The position numbers and the translations under genes are program-made. A stretch of 38,881 nt of DNA, from positions 1 through 38,881 of the forward strand of contig CAYNFR010000031.1 of assembly GCA_964396595.1 (NCBI GenBank), read 5' to 3'. Below, piece after piece: positions 1 to 9,502 of this stretch. The notes under the pieces are model-generated. The model was not told the DNA's origin and did no database searches. It saw nothing but the letters and a program-made list of their open reading frames with translations. The stretch's first letter is position 1; the number at the start of each line of letters is the position of its first letter. The stretch comes from CAYNFR01 sp964396595 (GTDB lineage: Bacteria > Bacteroidota > Bacteroidia > Chitinophagales > Saprospiraceae).

Positions 1-16
1 TACGGGTGGCTGGTAT

Positions 17-84
17 CGGGTTTCGGGTTTCGGGTTACGGGTTACGGGTTACGGGTTTCAGGTTACGGGTTACGGGTTTCAGGT
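17..84. repeat. 7-bp tandem repeat, telomere-like (CGGGTTA/CGGGTTT)
   Basis: Nine complete 7-bp units plus a partial one. Most read CGGGTTA or CGGGTTT; two at 59 and 80 begin CAGGT. The G triplets every 7 bp could form G-quadruplexes. The preceding 16 bases look like degenerate units, so the array probably continues beyond the window edge. Similar G-rich short repeats occur in intergenic DNA of Bacteroidota; no function can be read from the sequence. Confidence 0.9.
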
Positions 85-305
85 CCTAGAACCACAGTCC
101 AGATAAGAAAGGATTAAGACTGTTAATGTCATTGCCATTCCTGTTTGTTTGTCCAGATCGCTACCGGTATGTTTTCTGAGCGCAAAGCCATGGTGAAGAA
201 AGGGGCAATTGGTAGTTATGTGAAGCAAGTCAAAAAATTATTTTTTTATTGAGGAGCAGTCTATCTTACTTCTATTTTTAATTATAACTGACAAAATTCT
301 AACTT
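85..305 (+). other. Gene-free leader upstream of aidB, with a possible gene 3' remnant
   Basis: No complete gene is visible. A short open stretch runs in one frame from 127 to a TGA at 250-252, with an ATG at 169 giving 27 residues (MFSERKAMVKKG...) rich in Lys and ending in KKLFFY. It has no recognisable family and could be the 3' end of a lost gene or chance. No TAnnTTTG promoter is obvious before the aidB start. Confidence 0.35.
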
Positions 306-1943
306 ATGAATACGCATGAAGTATACAATCAAGTAGATGATTTCCACGATGTTAATTTATATGCCATCGATCGACCTCTACGAGAGTGGATTGAACCGAT
401 GCGTGATACGAGCATGTGGGCTGAAATTCATGAGTTGGGTATTACTTTGGGAAAAAAGGAGTGGATACAAAAAGGCTTTTTGGTCAATCAGCACTTGCCC
501 GTGTTTCATTCGCATGATCGTGTGGGAAGGCGGACTAACTCGGTTGCTTTTCATCCTTCATATCACGAATTATTTGATCTAGCTGTAGGGCACGGTATTC
601 ATGCACTGCCTTATCAGGATCGCGGGCATGGAAGTCAATTGGCTCGGATGGCTAAATTTTATTTGTTCAGCCAAAATGAAGCAGGAGTAGGGTGTCCATT
701 GAGCATGACATTCTCCAGTGTTCCGGCATTGCGCAATCATTTTGCGCATGTTCAAGAGTGGTTGCCGCTTATCGTTTCGAATGTTTACGATGGCGAAAAC
801 AAGCCATATTTTGACAAGAAAGGCTTGACCATCGGCATGGCGATGACTGAAAAACAAGGTGGCTCAGATGTTCGCGCGAATACTTCTAGAGCTACGCCTG
901 CCGGCAAAGATCAAGGTAACGGTGCTCAATATTTATTGAAGGGTCACAAGTGGTTTTGTTCTGCACCGATGTGTGATGCTTTTTTGGTTTTGGCTCATAC
1001 GCGAGAAGGGTTATCTTGTTTTCTGATGCCTCGATGGAAACCCGATGGTTCCCTCAACAATTTTTATATTCAACGATTAAAGGATAAACTGGGTAACAGA
1101 TCTAATGCTTCGAGCGAAATTGAGTTTGATGAAGCCTTGGCATGGATGGTAGGAGAATCTGGTCGAGGCATCTCGACCATAATAGACATGGTCGGCATGA
1201 CGAGATATGACTGTATGATCGGTTCGACAGCACTAATGCGACGCGCAGTATCAGAAGCGATGCATTATGTACAAAAAAGAAAGGTTTTCGGCGAGATACT
1301 CCTTCATCAACCCCTAATGCGCCAAGTGATTGCAGATATATGTATCGAGCAAGAAGCAGCATTAGCGTTGACATGCAGGGTCTCTATGGCTCTTGAAGAC
1401 TCGGATAATCATGAAGAACAAGCTTTAATGAGATTATTAATACCTATAGGGAAGTACTGGATAACTAAACGATCATCAGGAGTCATTGTAGAGGCTATGG
1501 AGTGCTTGGGTGGGAATGGGTATGTAGAGCAGTCGTTCTTTCCAAGACTATATCGTGAAGCCCCCGTAAATGCTATATGGGAGGGTAGTGGAAATGTACA
1601 ATGTATGGATGTCATAAGGGTGATTCAGAAGTCCCCGGATAGTTTGGAAATATTCTGGAAGGAATTGCAACAATCTGCGGGAAGAAATAATGATTTTGAC
1701 CACCATCTCGATCGTTTGCGAGAGGATTTTAAACGATTTCCTATCAACGAAGTAAACGCAAGATACTATACAGAGCGATTGGCGGTGCAATTTCAAGCCT
1801 CACAACTTATCAAAAGAAGCCCTGATTTTATGGCAGACGCATTTTGTGCTGCCCGATTAAATGATCACTCGTTGATGTATGGGGCGCAAGTCTCGTCGCG
1901 GTACACAGACGCGATAATAGATAGATTTTTGTTTGAAAGTTAA
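306..1943 (+). CDS. aidB: AidB-like acyl-CoA dehydrogenase
   Basis: A 545-residue flavoprotein of the acyl-CoA dehydrogenase superfamily, AidB branch. Recognisable blocks shared with E. coli AidB include MTEKQGGSDVRANT, GHKWFCSAPMCDA, RLKDKLGNRSNASSE, FGEILLHQPLMR, ECLGGNGYVEQS and the C-terminal RLYREAPVNAIWEGSGN, in the usual order and at full family length. In E. coli AidB belongs to the adaptive (Ada) response to alkylation damage and binds FAD and DNA; whether this homologue does so is inference, and an isovaleryl-CoA dehydrogenase-like activity is the alternative. The ATG at 306 is the first in frame and leaves an N-terminus of family length. No ada or alkA gene is adjacent. Confidence 0.88.
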   Translation: MNTHEVYNQVDDFHDVNLYAIDRPLREWIEPMRDTSMWAEIHELGITLGKKEWIQKGFLVNQHLPVFHSHDRVGRRTNSVAFHPSYHELFDLAVGHGIHALPYQDRGHGSQLARMAKFYLFSQNEAGVGCPLSMTFSSVPALRNHFAHVQEWLPLIVSNVYDGENKPYFDKKGLTIGMAMTEKQGGSDVRANTSRATPAGKDQGNGAQYLLKGHKWFCSAPMCDAFLVLAHTREGLSCFLMPRWKPDGSLNNFYIQRLKDKLGNRSNASSEIEFDEALAWMVGESGRGISTIIDMVGMTRYDCMIGSTALMRRAVSEAMHYVQKRKVFGEILLHQPLMRQVIADICIEQEAALALTCRVSMALEDSDNHEEQALMRLLIPIGKYWITKRSSGVIVEAMECLGGNGYVEQSFFPRLYREAPVNAIWEGSGNVQCMDVIRVIQKSPDSLEIFWKELQQSAGRNNDFDHHLDRLREDFKRFPINEVNARYYTERLAVQFQASQLIKRSPDFMADAFCAARLNDHSLMYGAQVSSRYTDAIIDRFLFES

Positions 1944-2108
1944 TAGATGTTCACTCTGTAAGCTATGGATTATTTACCAAAAACCTCTTCCATGATGAGA
2001 TGCTTTAAGATACATAATGGGATCTGCTCAGTTGATAATGTGAAACATTAACCATTTTTATCTATACATTACAGACAATAAGCGAGTTAATTGTTAAAAA
2101 TACGAAAA

Positions 2109-3650
2109 ATGAATTTCAGTGCTGTTCTTAGGATAATATTTTTAGTATTTCTGGTTTTTGTACTTCATAGATGTAGTACGATTAGACATGATGAGAAGAT
2201 TCAACACAAGCCAAATTTATTGATTATTTATACCGATGATTTGGGTTACGGAGATGTGAGTTGCTATGGATCTCATCCAATCTTAAGAACACCCAATATT
2301 GATGCATTGGCTGAGGGGGGATTGAAACTTACTAACGGATATTCATCTTCAGCGACATGTACACCGAGTAGGTATGCATTGCTGACGGGCATATATCCAT
2401 GGAGAAATAGTAATGCAAAGATATTACCCGGCACGGCTCCCTTATTGATAGATACGAATTTAATGACATTGCCCAAAATGCTAAAAATGAAAGGCTATGA
2501 TACAGGTATAGTGGGAAAATGGCACTTGGGATTGGGGAATGGCAATGTAGCTTGGAATCAACATATTTCACCGGGTCCTAATGAAGTAGGTTTTGACTAT
2601 GCATATATAATGGCGGCTACACAAGACAGGGTGCCTACTGTTTACCTTGAAAATGGATTGGTACGCGGATTAGAGGCTGATGATCCCATCATGGTAAATT
2701 ATGAACATAATTATGACGGCGAGCCAACGGGTTTGGACAATCCTGAACTACTAAGCATGAAATGGCATCATGGGCATAACAATAGCATTGTTAATGGTAT
2801 TCCGAGAATTGGGTATGTTAAAGGTGGAAAGAGGGCAAACTGGAAGGATGAGGATATGGGTGATCATTTTTTATTGAAAGCTCAGCAGTATATAACAAAG
2901 AGATCTAAAGGAAAAGAACCATTTTTCTTGTACTATGCTATGCATCAACCCCATGTCCCTCGCACACCGCATCCCAGATTTGTGGGGAGTTCGGGAATGG
3001 GGCCAAGAGGTGATGCGATTGTTGAAGCGGATTGGTGTGTCGGAGAAATAATGAAAACGCTTAAAGCACAAGGCGTCCTGAAAAATACCTTGGTTATCTT
3101 TACATCTGACAATGGTCCTGTATTGAATGATGGCTATTACGATGATGCTGTTGAAAAACTGGGAGCGCACGATCCTTTTGGAGGATTGAGAGGAGGTAAG
3201 TATAGTTTATTCGAAGCGGGTACAAGGGTTCCATTCATAGTTTACTGGAAAGACATCATCGAGCCTGCTGTGTCTGATGCATTAATCTGCCAAATAGATT
3301 TTCTTGCATCATTTGCAAGTCTATTAAAAATTGAGCCTCCTGTAAGTGATAGTCAGAATGTCTTAAATGCTTTACTTGGCAAGCATAAAGAAGGACGCCA
3401 GGAATTAATCGTTGAAGCATCTACACGCACGGCTTTCAGACAAGGAAATTATGTCATGATACCACCATATAATGGTTCAACTAAAATTGAAACAGTAAAT
3501 ATAGAAATTGGGAATTCGCCTGAGTATATGCTTTATAATTTGAATTTGGATATTGGCCAACAAAACAATATTGCTATGATTGACACCACCCTCCTTAATA
3601 GTATGATAAAAAGGTATGAGGAAATAATGGGCGCTGAACTATCTTATTAA
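2109..3650 (+). CDS. Sulfatase (S1 family, formylglycine type), exported
   Basis: Type I sulfatase. Counting from the ATG at 2109, an N-terminal hydrophobic signal or anchor (residues 2-22) is followed by the metal-site motif NLLIIYTDDLGYGD and the signature CTPSR, whose Cys84 is the residue normally converted to formylglycine. GKWHLG, HQPHVPRTPHPRF and TSDNGP complete the active-site blocks. The signal is followed by LHRC, which is not a good lipobox, so lipoprotein anchoring is uncertain. A TTG at 2091 would add six residues; the ATG is preferred. The substrate (carbohydrate or aryl sulfate) cannot be read. Activity needs a formylglycine-generating or anaerobic maturase encoded elsewhere. 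No polysaccharide-utilisation genes flank it. Confidence 0.88.
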   Translation: MNFSAVLRIIFLVFLVFVLHRCSTIRHDEKIQHKPNLLIIYTDDLGYGDVSCYGSHPILRTPNIDALAEGGLKLTNGYSSSATCTPSRYALLTGIYPWRNSNAKILPGTAPLLIDTNLMTLPKMLKMKGYDTGIVGKWHLGLGNGNVAWNQHISPGPNEVGFDYAYIMAATQDRVPTVYLENGLVRGLEADDPIMVNYEHNYDGEPTGLDNPELLSMKWHHGHNNSIVNGIPRIGYVKGGKRANWKDEDMGDHFLLKAQQYITKRSKGKEPFFLYYAMHQPHVPRTPHPRFVGSSGMGPRGDAIVEADWCVGEIMKTLKAQGVLKNTLVIFTSDNGPVLNDGYYDDAVEKLGAHDPFGGLRGGKYSLFEAGTRVPFIVYWKDIIEPAVSDALICQIDFLASFASLLKIEPPVSDSQNVLNALLGKHKEGRQELIVEASTRTAFRQGNYVMIPPYNGSTKIETVNIEIGNSPEYMLYNLNLDIGQQNNIAMIDTTLLNSMIKRYEEIMGAELSY

Positions 3651-4126
3651 TTCAAACTAGAGTTAACATAATCTTCGGTCTTACTAATACTTATTTAGTC
3701 ATTTTCAAGATAAGTTATTAGGATAAATATGGAAAGATACTGATATACGATTACGTAACTAAATTTATTTTGCGCAAGATTTAAGAGCATATTATTGAAA
3801 CCGTGGACAATGTAATTAAAATACTACTGAGAGGAAAGAGGGTATTGTGCTTTTGAGAATATGTATTTCGTTCTCTTTGCACTTGGAAAATATAATACTA
3901 AATAGGTATTTTTAATCTTATACTTAGATTTAAGCCTCCCATTCAAGAATTTAATTTTATAAGTAAAGTTGCATTTGCGGGATGAATTCAGGATGCACTT
4001 TTATGACGAAGTGTTCATGTGTAATGTCTATTTAACTTCTAGGATGATGGGGATCGGAGTTGTTTTTACAACCCACTAGTGATATGGGGATTGATGGACC
4101 AAAAGTTGATATGGGTTATCTTTTAT
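3651..4126. other. AT-rich intergenic region, no gene seen
   Basis: About 480 bp between the convergent sulfatase and ahcY genes. Only short ORFs without recognisable content are present. No RNA gene, transposase remnant or clear repeat was seen. Confidence 0.6.
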
Positions 4127-4162
4127 AAAAAAAGGCAATCGAACTGAATCAATCGCCTTTTA
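4127..4162 (-). terminator. Intrinsic terminator of ahcY (possibly bidirectional)
   Basis: Read on the minus strand, the arms AAAAGGC and GCCTTTT flank an 18-nt loop and are followed by a T-run (A-run at 4127-4133 on the plus strand). It lies about 25 bp after the ahcY stop. The A/T flanks on both sides could also terminate sulfatase transcription. Confidence 0.7.
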
Positions 4163-4187
4163 AATAATTATCGCTTGTATCTGCGGG

Positions 4188-5504
4188 TTAATATCGATAG
4201 TAATCAGGTTTATAAGGGCCTTCTTGCGGAACGTTGATGTATTTAGCTTGGTCTGAAGATAGCTCTTCAAGTTCCACACCGATTTTTTCGAGGTGTAGTT
4301 TAGCTACTTTCTCGTCGAGGTGCTTAGGGAGCATATAGACCTTGTTTTCATACTTGGCAGCATTTTGCCATAGTTCGATCTGCGCTAGTGTTTGGTTAGT
4401 GAAAGAGTTGGACATGACGAATGATGGGTGACCTGTAGCACATCCTAGATTCACCAATCTACCCTCGGCTAGCACGATGATATCTGTGCCATCTATTGTA
4501 TATTTATCAACTTGAGGCTTGATTTCAATCTTGGAATGTCCATAGTTTTTATTCAACCAGGCCATGTCGATTTCATTATCGAAGTGACCGATATTACATA
4601 CAATTGTTTTATCCTTCATTGCTCTGAAGTGCTCTTCATTGATGATATCTTTGTTGCCGGTAGCCGTAACGACTATATTGGCTTCAGCCAATGCTGTATG
4701 CATCTTTTTGACGGCGAAACCATCCATGGCAGCTTGAAGTGCACAGATAGGATCAATCTCTGTGACAATCACGCGGCATCCGGCTCCTCTGAGTGAGGCA
4801 GCTGAACCTTTGCCAACGTCTCCATAGCCTGCTACGACAGCTACTTTGCCGGCCATCATGATGTCCGTAGCTCTTCTGATCGCGTCGACACAAGATTCTT
4901 TGCAGCCGTATTTGTTATCAAATTTCGACTTTGTTACAGAGTCATTGATATTGATAGCGGGCAGCGGAAGCGTACCATGAATCTCTCTCTCGTAAAGTCT
5001 GTGAACACCCGTGGTGGTCTCTTCCGAAATACCACGGATACCGGCTACTAGTTCAGGATATTTGTCCAATACGATGTTAGTCAAGTCACCACCATCATCA
5101 AGGATCATGTTAAGCGGCTGGTTATCTTTAAAAGCAAATAGGGTCTGCTCGATACACCACCAGAATTCTTCTTCATTCAGACCTTTCCATGCATACACAG
5201 GTGTACCTGTGTTGGCGATAGCTGCGGCTGCGTGATCCTGAGTAGAAAAAATGTTGCATGATGACCATGATACCTCTGCGCCTAGCGCTTGAAGGGTTTC
5301 GATAAGGACAGCTGTCTGAATAGTCATGTGAAGACATCCGGCGATTCGCGCACCTTTGAGCGGCTTGCTTGCGCCAAATTCTTCTCTTAAGGCCATTAGA
5401 CCCGGCATTTCTGCCTCGGCTAGTTCGATTTCTTTGCGACCCCATTCGGCAAGGTTGATGTCCTTTACCTTGAAGGCAGGTCGAGAGGAAGTTTTAGTAC
5501 TCAT
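4188..5504 (-). CDS. ahcY: Adenosylhomocysteinase (SAH hydrolase)
   Basis: Hydrolyses S-adenosylhomocysteine to adenosine and homocysteine, removing the product inhibitor of methyltransferases; cytoplasmic, NAD-dependent. The 438-residue length is normal. Visible family blocks are GCLHMTIQTAVLIETL, SSCNIFSTQDHAAAA, the NAD-binding VVAGYGDVGKGSA, NIGHFDNEIDM and the C-terminal KPDYYRY, whose Lys and Tyr contact the cofactor in known structures. It starts 40 bp after the gyrB stop on the same strand with no terminator between them, so it may be co-transcribed with gyrB. No promoter was identified in that 40-bp gap. Confidence 0.97.
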   Translation of the reverse strand: MSTKTSSRPAFKVKDINLAEWGRKEIELAEAEMPGLMALREEFGASKPLKGARIAGCLHMTIQTAVLIETLQALGAEVSWSSCNIFSTQDHAAAAIANTGTPVYAWKGLNEEEFWWCIEQTLFAFKDNQPLNMILDDGGDLTNIVLDKYPELVAGIRGISEETTTGVHRLYEREIHGTLPLPAININDSVTKSKFDNKYGCKESCVDAIRRATDIMMAGKVAVVAGYGDVGKGSAASLRGAGCRVIVTEIDPICALQAAMDGFAVKKMHTALAEANIVVTATGNKDIINEEHFRAMKDKTIVCNIGHFDNEIDMAWLNKNYGHSKIEIKPQVDKYTIDGTDIIVLAEGRLVNLGCATGHPSFVMSNSFTNQTLAQIELWQNAAKYENKVYMLPKHLDEKVAKLHLEKIGVELEELSSDQAKYINVPQEGPYKPDYYRY

Positions 5505-5544
5505 TCGTAGTTATTAAATATAGTGTATTAATGTTGTCTTGATA

Positions 5545-7488
5545 TTAAATATCGACTTTAGCGTAAACTGCATTTTCTTCGATAAATTGCCTTCGTGGCG
5601 GGACTTCGTCGCCCATCAGCATGGTGAACACGCGATCCACTTCGATCATATCTTCAATAGTGACTTGCTTCAATATTCGCGTATCGGGATCCATGGTTGT
5701 TTCCCACAGTTCATCGGCGTTCATTTCTCCCAGACCCTTATATCGCTGGGTTTTTACTTTTGATTCATCACCGTCTGCGTAGGTAACTATTGCTTGACGA
5801 CGCTCGTCTTCACTCCAACAATATTGGAATTGCTTACCACGGCTTATCTTATAAAGTGGTGGAGATGCGACATATATATGTCCATTCTCGATTAGGCGTG
5901 TCATATAACGGAAGAAGAATGTCAATATCAGTGTCACGATATGGCTTCCATCCACGTCGGCGTCGCACATGATGACTATTTTGTGATAACGAAGTTTAGA
6001 GATGTTGAGCGTTTTTTCGCCATCCATTTCTTCGATATTTACGCCGAGGGCGGTAAACATGTTTTTAATCTCTTCGTTCTCATAAATTTTATATTCTAAG
6101 GCTTTTTCTACGTTTAGTATTTTACCTCTTAGCGGCAATATGGCCTGAATCTCTCTGTTCCGCCCTTGCTTAGCGGTACCACCTGCTGAATCACCTTCGA
6201 CAAGAAATATTTCTGAATCAGCCGGGTTCCGAGAGGCGCAGTCGGACAATTTACCCGGCAATCCGCCACTCGTGAGGATGGTTTTGCGCTGTACCATTTC
6301 ACGAGCTTTACGTGCAGCATGTCTGGCAGTAGCAGCAAGGATCACTTTTTCGATGATACGCCGTGCCTCTTTGGAATTTTCTTCAAGATAATATTTTAGG
6401 ACATCGCCGACAGCTCGGGAGACAATGCCCGTAACCTCAGAATTACCTAGTTCGCCTTTAGTCTGTCCTTTAAATTGAGGCTCCGGCACTTTTACTGAAA
6501 CGATGGCTGTTAGCCCTTCTCTGAAATCTTCACTATTGATGGTAAATTTAAGTTTGCTAAACAACCCGTTGTCCGTCGCATATTGGGTAAATACACGTGT
6601 CAGAGCCCTTCTGAATCCGTTGACGTGCGTACCCCCTTCTCGTGTATTGATATTATTGACGAACGAGTAAATATTCTCTTTATAGCTCTCATTGTACTGC
6701 ATGGCTACCTCTACCTCGACATTTTCTTCTGTTCCAGTCACGTAAATGGGCTGTTCGATGATGGGCTTTTTACCTTGATCCAACATGACGACAAATTCCC
6801 TCAGACCGCCTTCAGAATAATAGTGCTTTGTTTTAGGCTTGCCTTTTTCGTCCGTATTACGTTCATCCTTGAGGCTTAATTTAAGGCCTTTATTAAGATA
6901 AGCAAGTTCTTGGAGTCTTGTGGAAATGGTACTGAAGCTATATTCAATACTCTCGAATATCGCGATGTCCGGCTTGAAAGTTATTGTCGTACCTGTTCTG
7001 TCCGAAGTGCCTATATGATCAACGGATGTAATAGGAATGCCTGCCGAATATTCTTGTTTGAATTTTTTGCCATCACGCTCGACTACCGCTATCAATAGGC
7101 TGGAGAGTGCGTTTACACAAGATATACCCACTCCATGTAACCCTCCGGATACTTTGTACGTATTTTTATCAAACTTTCCCCCGGCATGAAGCACTGTCAT
7201 TACGACCTCGAGGGCCGACTTTTGAAGTTTTTCATGCATGCCGGTGGGGATACCCCTACCATCATCGACGACGGTGATCGAGTTATCAGGGTGAATGACT
7301 AGATCTATGTGATTACAATGTCCTGCGAGATGCTCATCAATACTGTTGTCTACTACTTCCCAGATAAGGTGGTGTAACCCTTTGGTATCGGTGCTACCGA
7401 TGTACATTCCCGGTCTGAGTCTCACTGCTTCTAAGCCCTCTAATGCGGTGATGTCACTCGCACTATACGAATTCTCTATTTCTGCCAT
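5545..7488 (-). CDS. gyrB: DNA gyrase subunit B
   Basis: ATPase subunit of gyrase, which introduces negative supercoils with GyrA. From the ATG at 7488 the protein has 647 residues. The GHKL ATPase domain shows EVVDNSIDE, VVDDGRGIPTG and GGLHGVG. The TOPRIM region shows FLVEGDSAGG, LPLRGKILNVEKA and DADVDGSH. The C-terminus ends RRQFIEENAVYAKVDI, in the style of Bacteroidota GyrB rather than ParE. The open frame continues to 7653, but a minus-strand TACATTTG at 7531-7524 would place the transcript start near 7518. This excludes the upstream ATGs and leaves MAEIENSYSASD as the N-terminus, as expected for GyrB. No large insert is visible. ahcY follows 40 bp downstream. Confidence 0.95.
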   Translation of the reverse strand: MAEIENSYSASDITALEGLEAVRLRPGMYIGSTDTKGLHHLIWEVVDNSIDEHLAGHCNHIDLVIHPDNSITVVDDGRGIPTGMHEKLQKSALEVVMTVLHAGGKFDKNTYKVSGGLHGVGISCVNALSSLLIAVVERDGKKFKQEYSAGIPITSVDHIGTSDRTGTTITFKPDIAIFESIEYSFSTISTRLQELAYLNKGLKLSLKDERNTDEKGKPKTKHYYSEGGLREFVVMLDQGKKPIIEQPIYVTGTEENVEVEVAMQYNESYKENIYSFVNNINTREGGTHVNGFRRALTRVFTQYATDNGLFSKLKFTINSEDFREGLTAIVSVKVPEPQFKGQTKGELGNSEVTGIVSRAVGDVLKYYLEENSKEARRIIEKVILAATARHAARKAREMVQRKTILTSGGLPGKLSDCASRNPADSEIFLVEGDSAGGTAKQGRNREIQAILPLRGKILNVEKALEYKIYENEEIKNMFTALGVNIEEMDGEKTLNISKLRYHKIVIMCDADVDGSHIVTLILTFFFRYMTRLIENGHIYVASPPLYKISRGKQFQYCWSEDERRQAIVTYADGDESKVKTQRYKGLGEMNADELWETTMDPDTRILKQVTIEDMIEVDRVFTMLMGDEVPPRRQFIEENAVYAKVDI

Positions 7489-7523
7489 TTTTTCTTTACT
7501 TATTCCTTCATTAGAAGGCGGTG

Positions 7524-7531
7524 CAAATGTA
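7524..7531 (-). promoter_or_regulatory. gyrB -7 promoter element TACATTTG
   Basis: Matches the Bacteroidota consensus TAnnTTTG and is followed by C, as is usual. The expected transcript start, about 6 nt downstream, gives a 5' leader of roughly 30 nt to the gyrB ATG at 7488. No good -33 TTTG is visible at 19-20 bp. It lies one base from an oppositely oriented element at 7533-7540. Confidence 0.6.
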
Positions 7532-7532
7532 C

Positions 7533-7540
7533 TATTTTTG
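7533..7540 (+). promoter_or_regulatory. tsaE -7 promoter element TATTTTTG
   Basis: Plus-strand TAnnTTTG match followed by C. It would start the tsaE-ald transcript near 7546, with a leader of about 95 nt. Back-to-back with the gyrB element, with a single base between them. No clear -33 TTTG. Confidence 0.5.
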
Positions 7541-7639
7541 CATGACTTATATGTGTTCTTCATATATATAAGCTGTTCAACAATAATGGATTTGATAATT
7601 GGAACGTATGAACCATATGTCCTCTGAAGTACAAAATAT

Positions 7640-8101
7640 ATGTCTGCAATCATGACTGATAGTTTAGAAATATTGGGAAAATGGCGGGTCGATCAGTTGA
7701 ATGATTTGAATGGTGTAGCCCAGTTTATAAAGCCTTATTTGCAGATAGGCAGGCCGATGCTCTTGTCAGGCGAAATGGGTGCAGGAAAGACGACATTTAT
7801 CAAAGTGTTATTGAATCATCTCGGATCTATTGATGACGTGAGTAGCCCTACTTTTTCGATCATCAATGAATATGAGACAGGGGAGGGATGGAGCGTTGCA
7901 CATTTTGATTTATATAGGCTTAAAAATGTAGAAGAATTGATGGATATAGGTATTGAGACCTATCTCGATACGCATGTCTGCATGATAGAATGGCCAGAAC
8001 TGGCAATGGATTTTATTGGCGATGAATTGTTGAGGCTGGATATTAGGCAAGTAGAAGGGGTGAGAATCTTTACTTTGTCCGGAAACAGTCCCACGAATTG
8101 A
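7640..8101 (+). CDS. tsaE: tRNA threonylcarbamoyladenosine biosynthesis ATPase TsaE
   Basis: Small P-loop ATPase (153 residues, normal size) needed with TsaB, TsaC and TsaD for the t6A modification of ANN-decoding tRNAs. The Walker A motif GEMGAGKTT is followed by the family blocks SSPTFSIINEY, HFDLYRL and MIEWPE in the right order. ATG 7640 is used; ATG 7652 four codons later is possible. ald begins 28 bp downstream on the same strand, and this tsaE-ald arrangement is common in Bacteroidota, which suggests one transcript. It is divergent from gyrB. Confidence 0.95.
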   Translation: MSAIMTDSLEILGKWRVDQLNDLNGVAQFIKPYLQIGRPMLLSGEMGAGKTTFIKVLLNHLGSIDDVSSPTFSIINEYETGEGWSVAHFDLYRLKNVEELMDIGIETYLDTHVCMIEWPELAMDFIGDELLRLDIRQVEGVRIFTLSGNSPTN

Positions 8102-8129
8102 ACTAACTTGCAGCCTTTAAGTCGGGATC

Positions 8130-9353
8130 ATGTCCAAGGAACAGTTTTCGTTTTCAACTTTTTTTGCCAAAGGCCAATATGAAACACAGGTTGAGCGCCT
8201 CGCAGTGGAAGATGATGTAACGTATGGACTTATTGGACTGCCGGCTGAATCTGATAGTGACGAAAACCGCATACCGCTCGTCCCCAATTCTATCAGAACA
8301 TTGGTCGGTTACGGCCACAAGGTTATTGTAGAATCTAATGCCGGAATAAGGTCGTCATTTAGTGATGAACATTACAGAGAAGCCGGTGCTGAAGTGACGC
8401 ATGACAAGAAACGCGTATACTCAGCACCAATAGTTATCAAGGCATCAACACCCACTCTCGAGGAGCTCAAGCTGATGCAAGATCAAGCTTTATTAATTAC
8501 CATGTTGCAAATGCCGCTGATATCTCAAGCATTCATCGAATTGCTGAGAGAAAAAAAGATCACTGCCATGGCTATGGAGCATCTGCGTCACGAAGATGGT
8601 AGCTATCCTGTCATCAGGACGATGAGCGAGATAGCAGGAAGATTGGCTATATTGATAGGATCTGAGTATCTGGCCATCAACAAAGGAGGTAGGGGTGTAT
8701 TGCTCGGTGGTATATCAGGCGTGCCTCCTGCAAAGGTCGTTGTCCTGGGTGCAGGCGTGGTGGGTGAACATGCGATAAGAACCGCTCTGGGACTGGGTGC
8801 GTCAGTCAGGGTATTTGACAATGATATTGATAAACTTATCCGTATTCAGAACAGGATAGGAAGGCCCTTGCATACCTCCACGATCAATCCTGAATATATG
8901 GCTTATCAGCTCACAAGTGCAGATGTTGTTATCGGAGCGATGCATTCGCGTAAAGGTCGGGCATCTGTAATCGTCACCGAGGAAATGGTAAAGCGAATGA
9001 AAAACGGTGCAGTCATAGTAGATGTTAGCATTGATCAAGGTGGCTGCATTGAGACATCAGAAGTGACTAACCATCGGCAACCTACATTCGAAAAATACGG
9101 TGTTATTCATTACTGTGTGCCCAATATCGCTTCGATGGTCGGACGGACTAGCTCTATGGCCATCTCCAATATTCTTACTTCGCTCATATTAAAAATATGC
9201 AGCTTTTCATCAGTCGAGGAAGTGCTCTATCATCATGAGGGTATTCAGCACGGGGTGTACACTTATGCCGGTTGCATGACCAACGCTTATCTGGCACAGC
9301 GGTTCGACATGAAGTTTATTGCACTACATTTATTGATTCCTTCTTCCCGGTAG
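8130..9353 (+). CDS. ald: Alanine dehydrogenase
   Basis: NAD-dependent interconversion of L-alanine and pyruvate plus ammonia. The protein (407 residues) has an N-terminal extension of about 30 residues before the usual start near GLIGLPAESDSDENRIPLVP, followed by the substrate domain and the Rossmann motif VVLGAGVVGEHAIRTALGLGA. VDVSIDQGGCIETS and HYCVPNIASMVGRTSS are characteristic of the Ald/PntA-alpha fold. An alanine dehydrogenase is favoured over a transhydrogenase subunit because there is no PntB neighbour and the GGISGVPPAKVVVLG stretch fits Ald. Bacteroidota homologues often carry the same extension and follow tsaE. Confidence 0.92.
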   Translation: MSKEQFSFSTFFAKGQYETQVERLAVEDDVTYGLIGLPAESDSDENRIPLVPNSIRTLVGYGHKVIVESNAGIRSSFSDEHYREAGAEVTHDKKRVYSAPIVIKASTPTLEELKLMQDQALLITMLQMPLISQAFIELLREKKITAMAMEHLRHEDGSYPVIRTMSEIAGRLAILIGSEYLAINKGGRGVLLGGISGVPPAKVVVLGAGVVGEHAIRTALGLGASVRVFDNDIDKLIRIQNRIGRPLHTSTINPEYMAYQLTSADVVIGAMHSRKGRASVIVTEEMVKRMKNGAVIVDVSIDQGGCIETSEVTNHRQPTFEKYGVIHYCVPNIASMVGRTSSMAISNILTSLILKICSFSSVEEVLYHHEGIQHGVYTYAGCMTNAYLAQRFDMKFIALHLLIPSSR

Positions 9354-9502
9354 CCGGATGCTTTGTTTTAATAGATTTATTACCTTTTTTTTCTAATCAT
9401 TCATGCTTTGGCTAAGTATTTGATTTAGCACTGACACGATCTAAGAGCAAAGCTTTATGATTTCTTGCAGATCTGTGATTGGACAGAAAAGATTATGTAA
9501 TA

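Noticed and set aside
7489..7653. 55-residue N-terminal extension of GyrB
   Set aside because: A minus-strand TACATTTG promoter lies inside it, the extension has no GyrB similarity, and it overlaps the start of tsaE.
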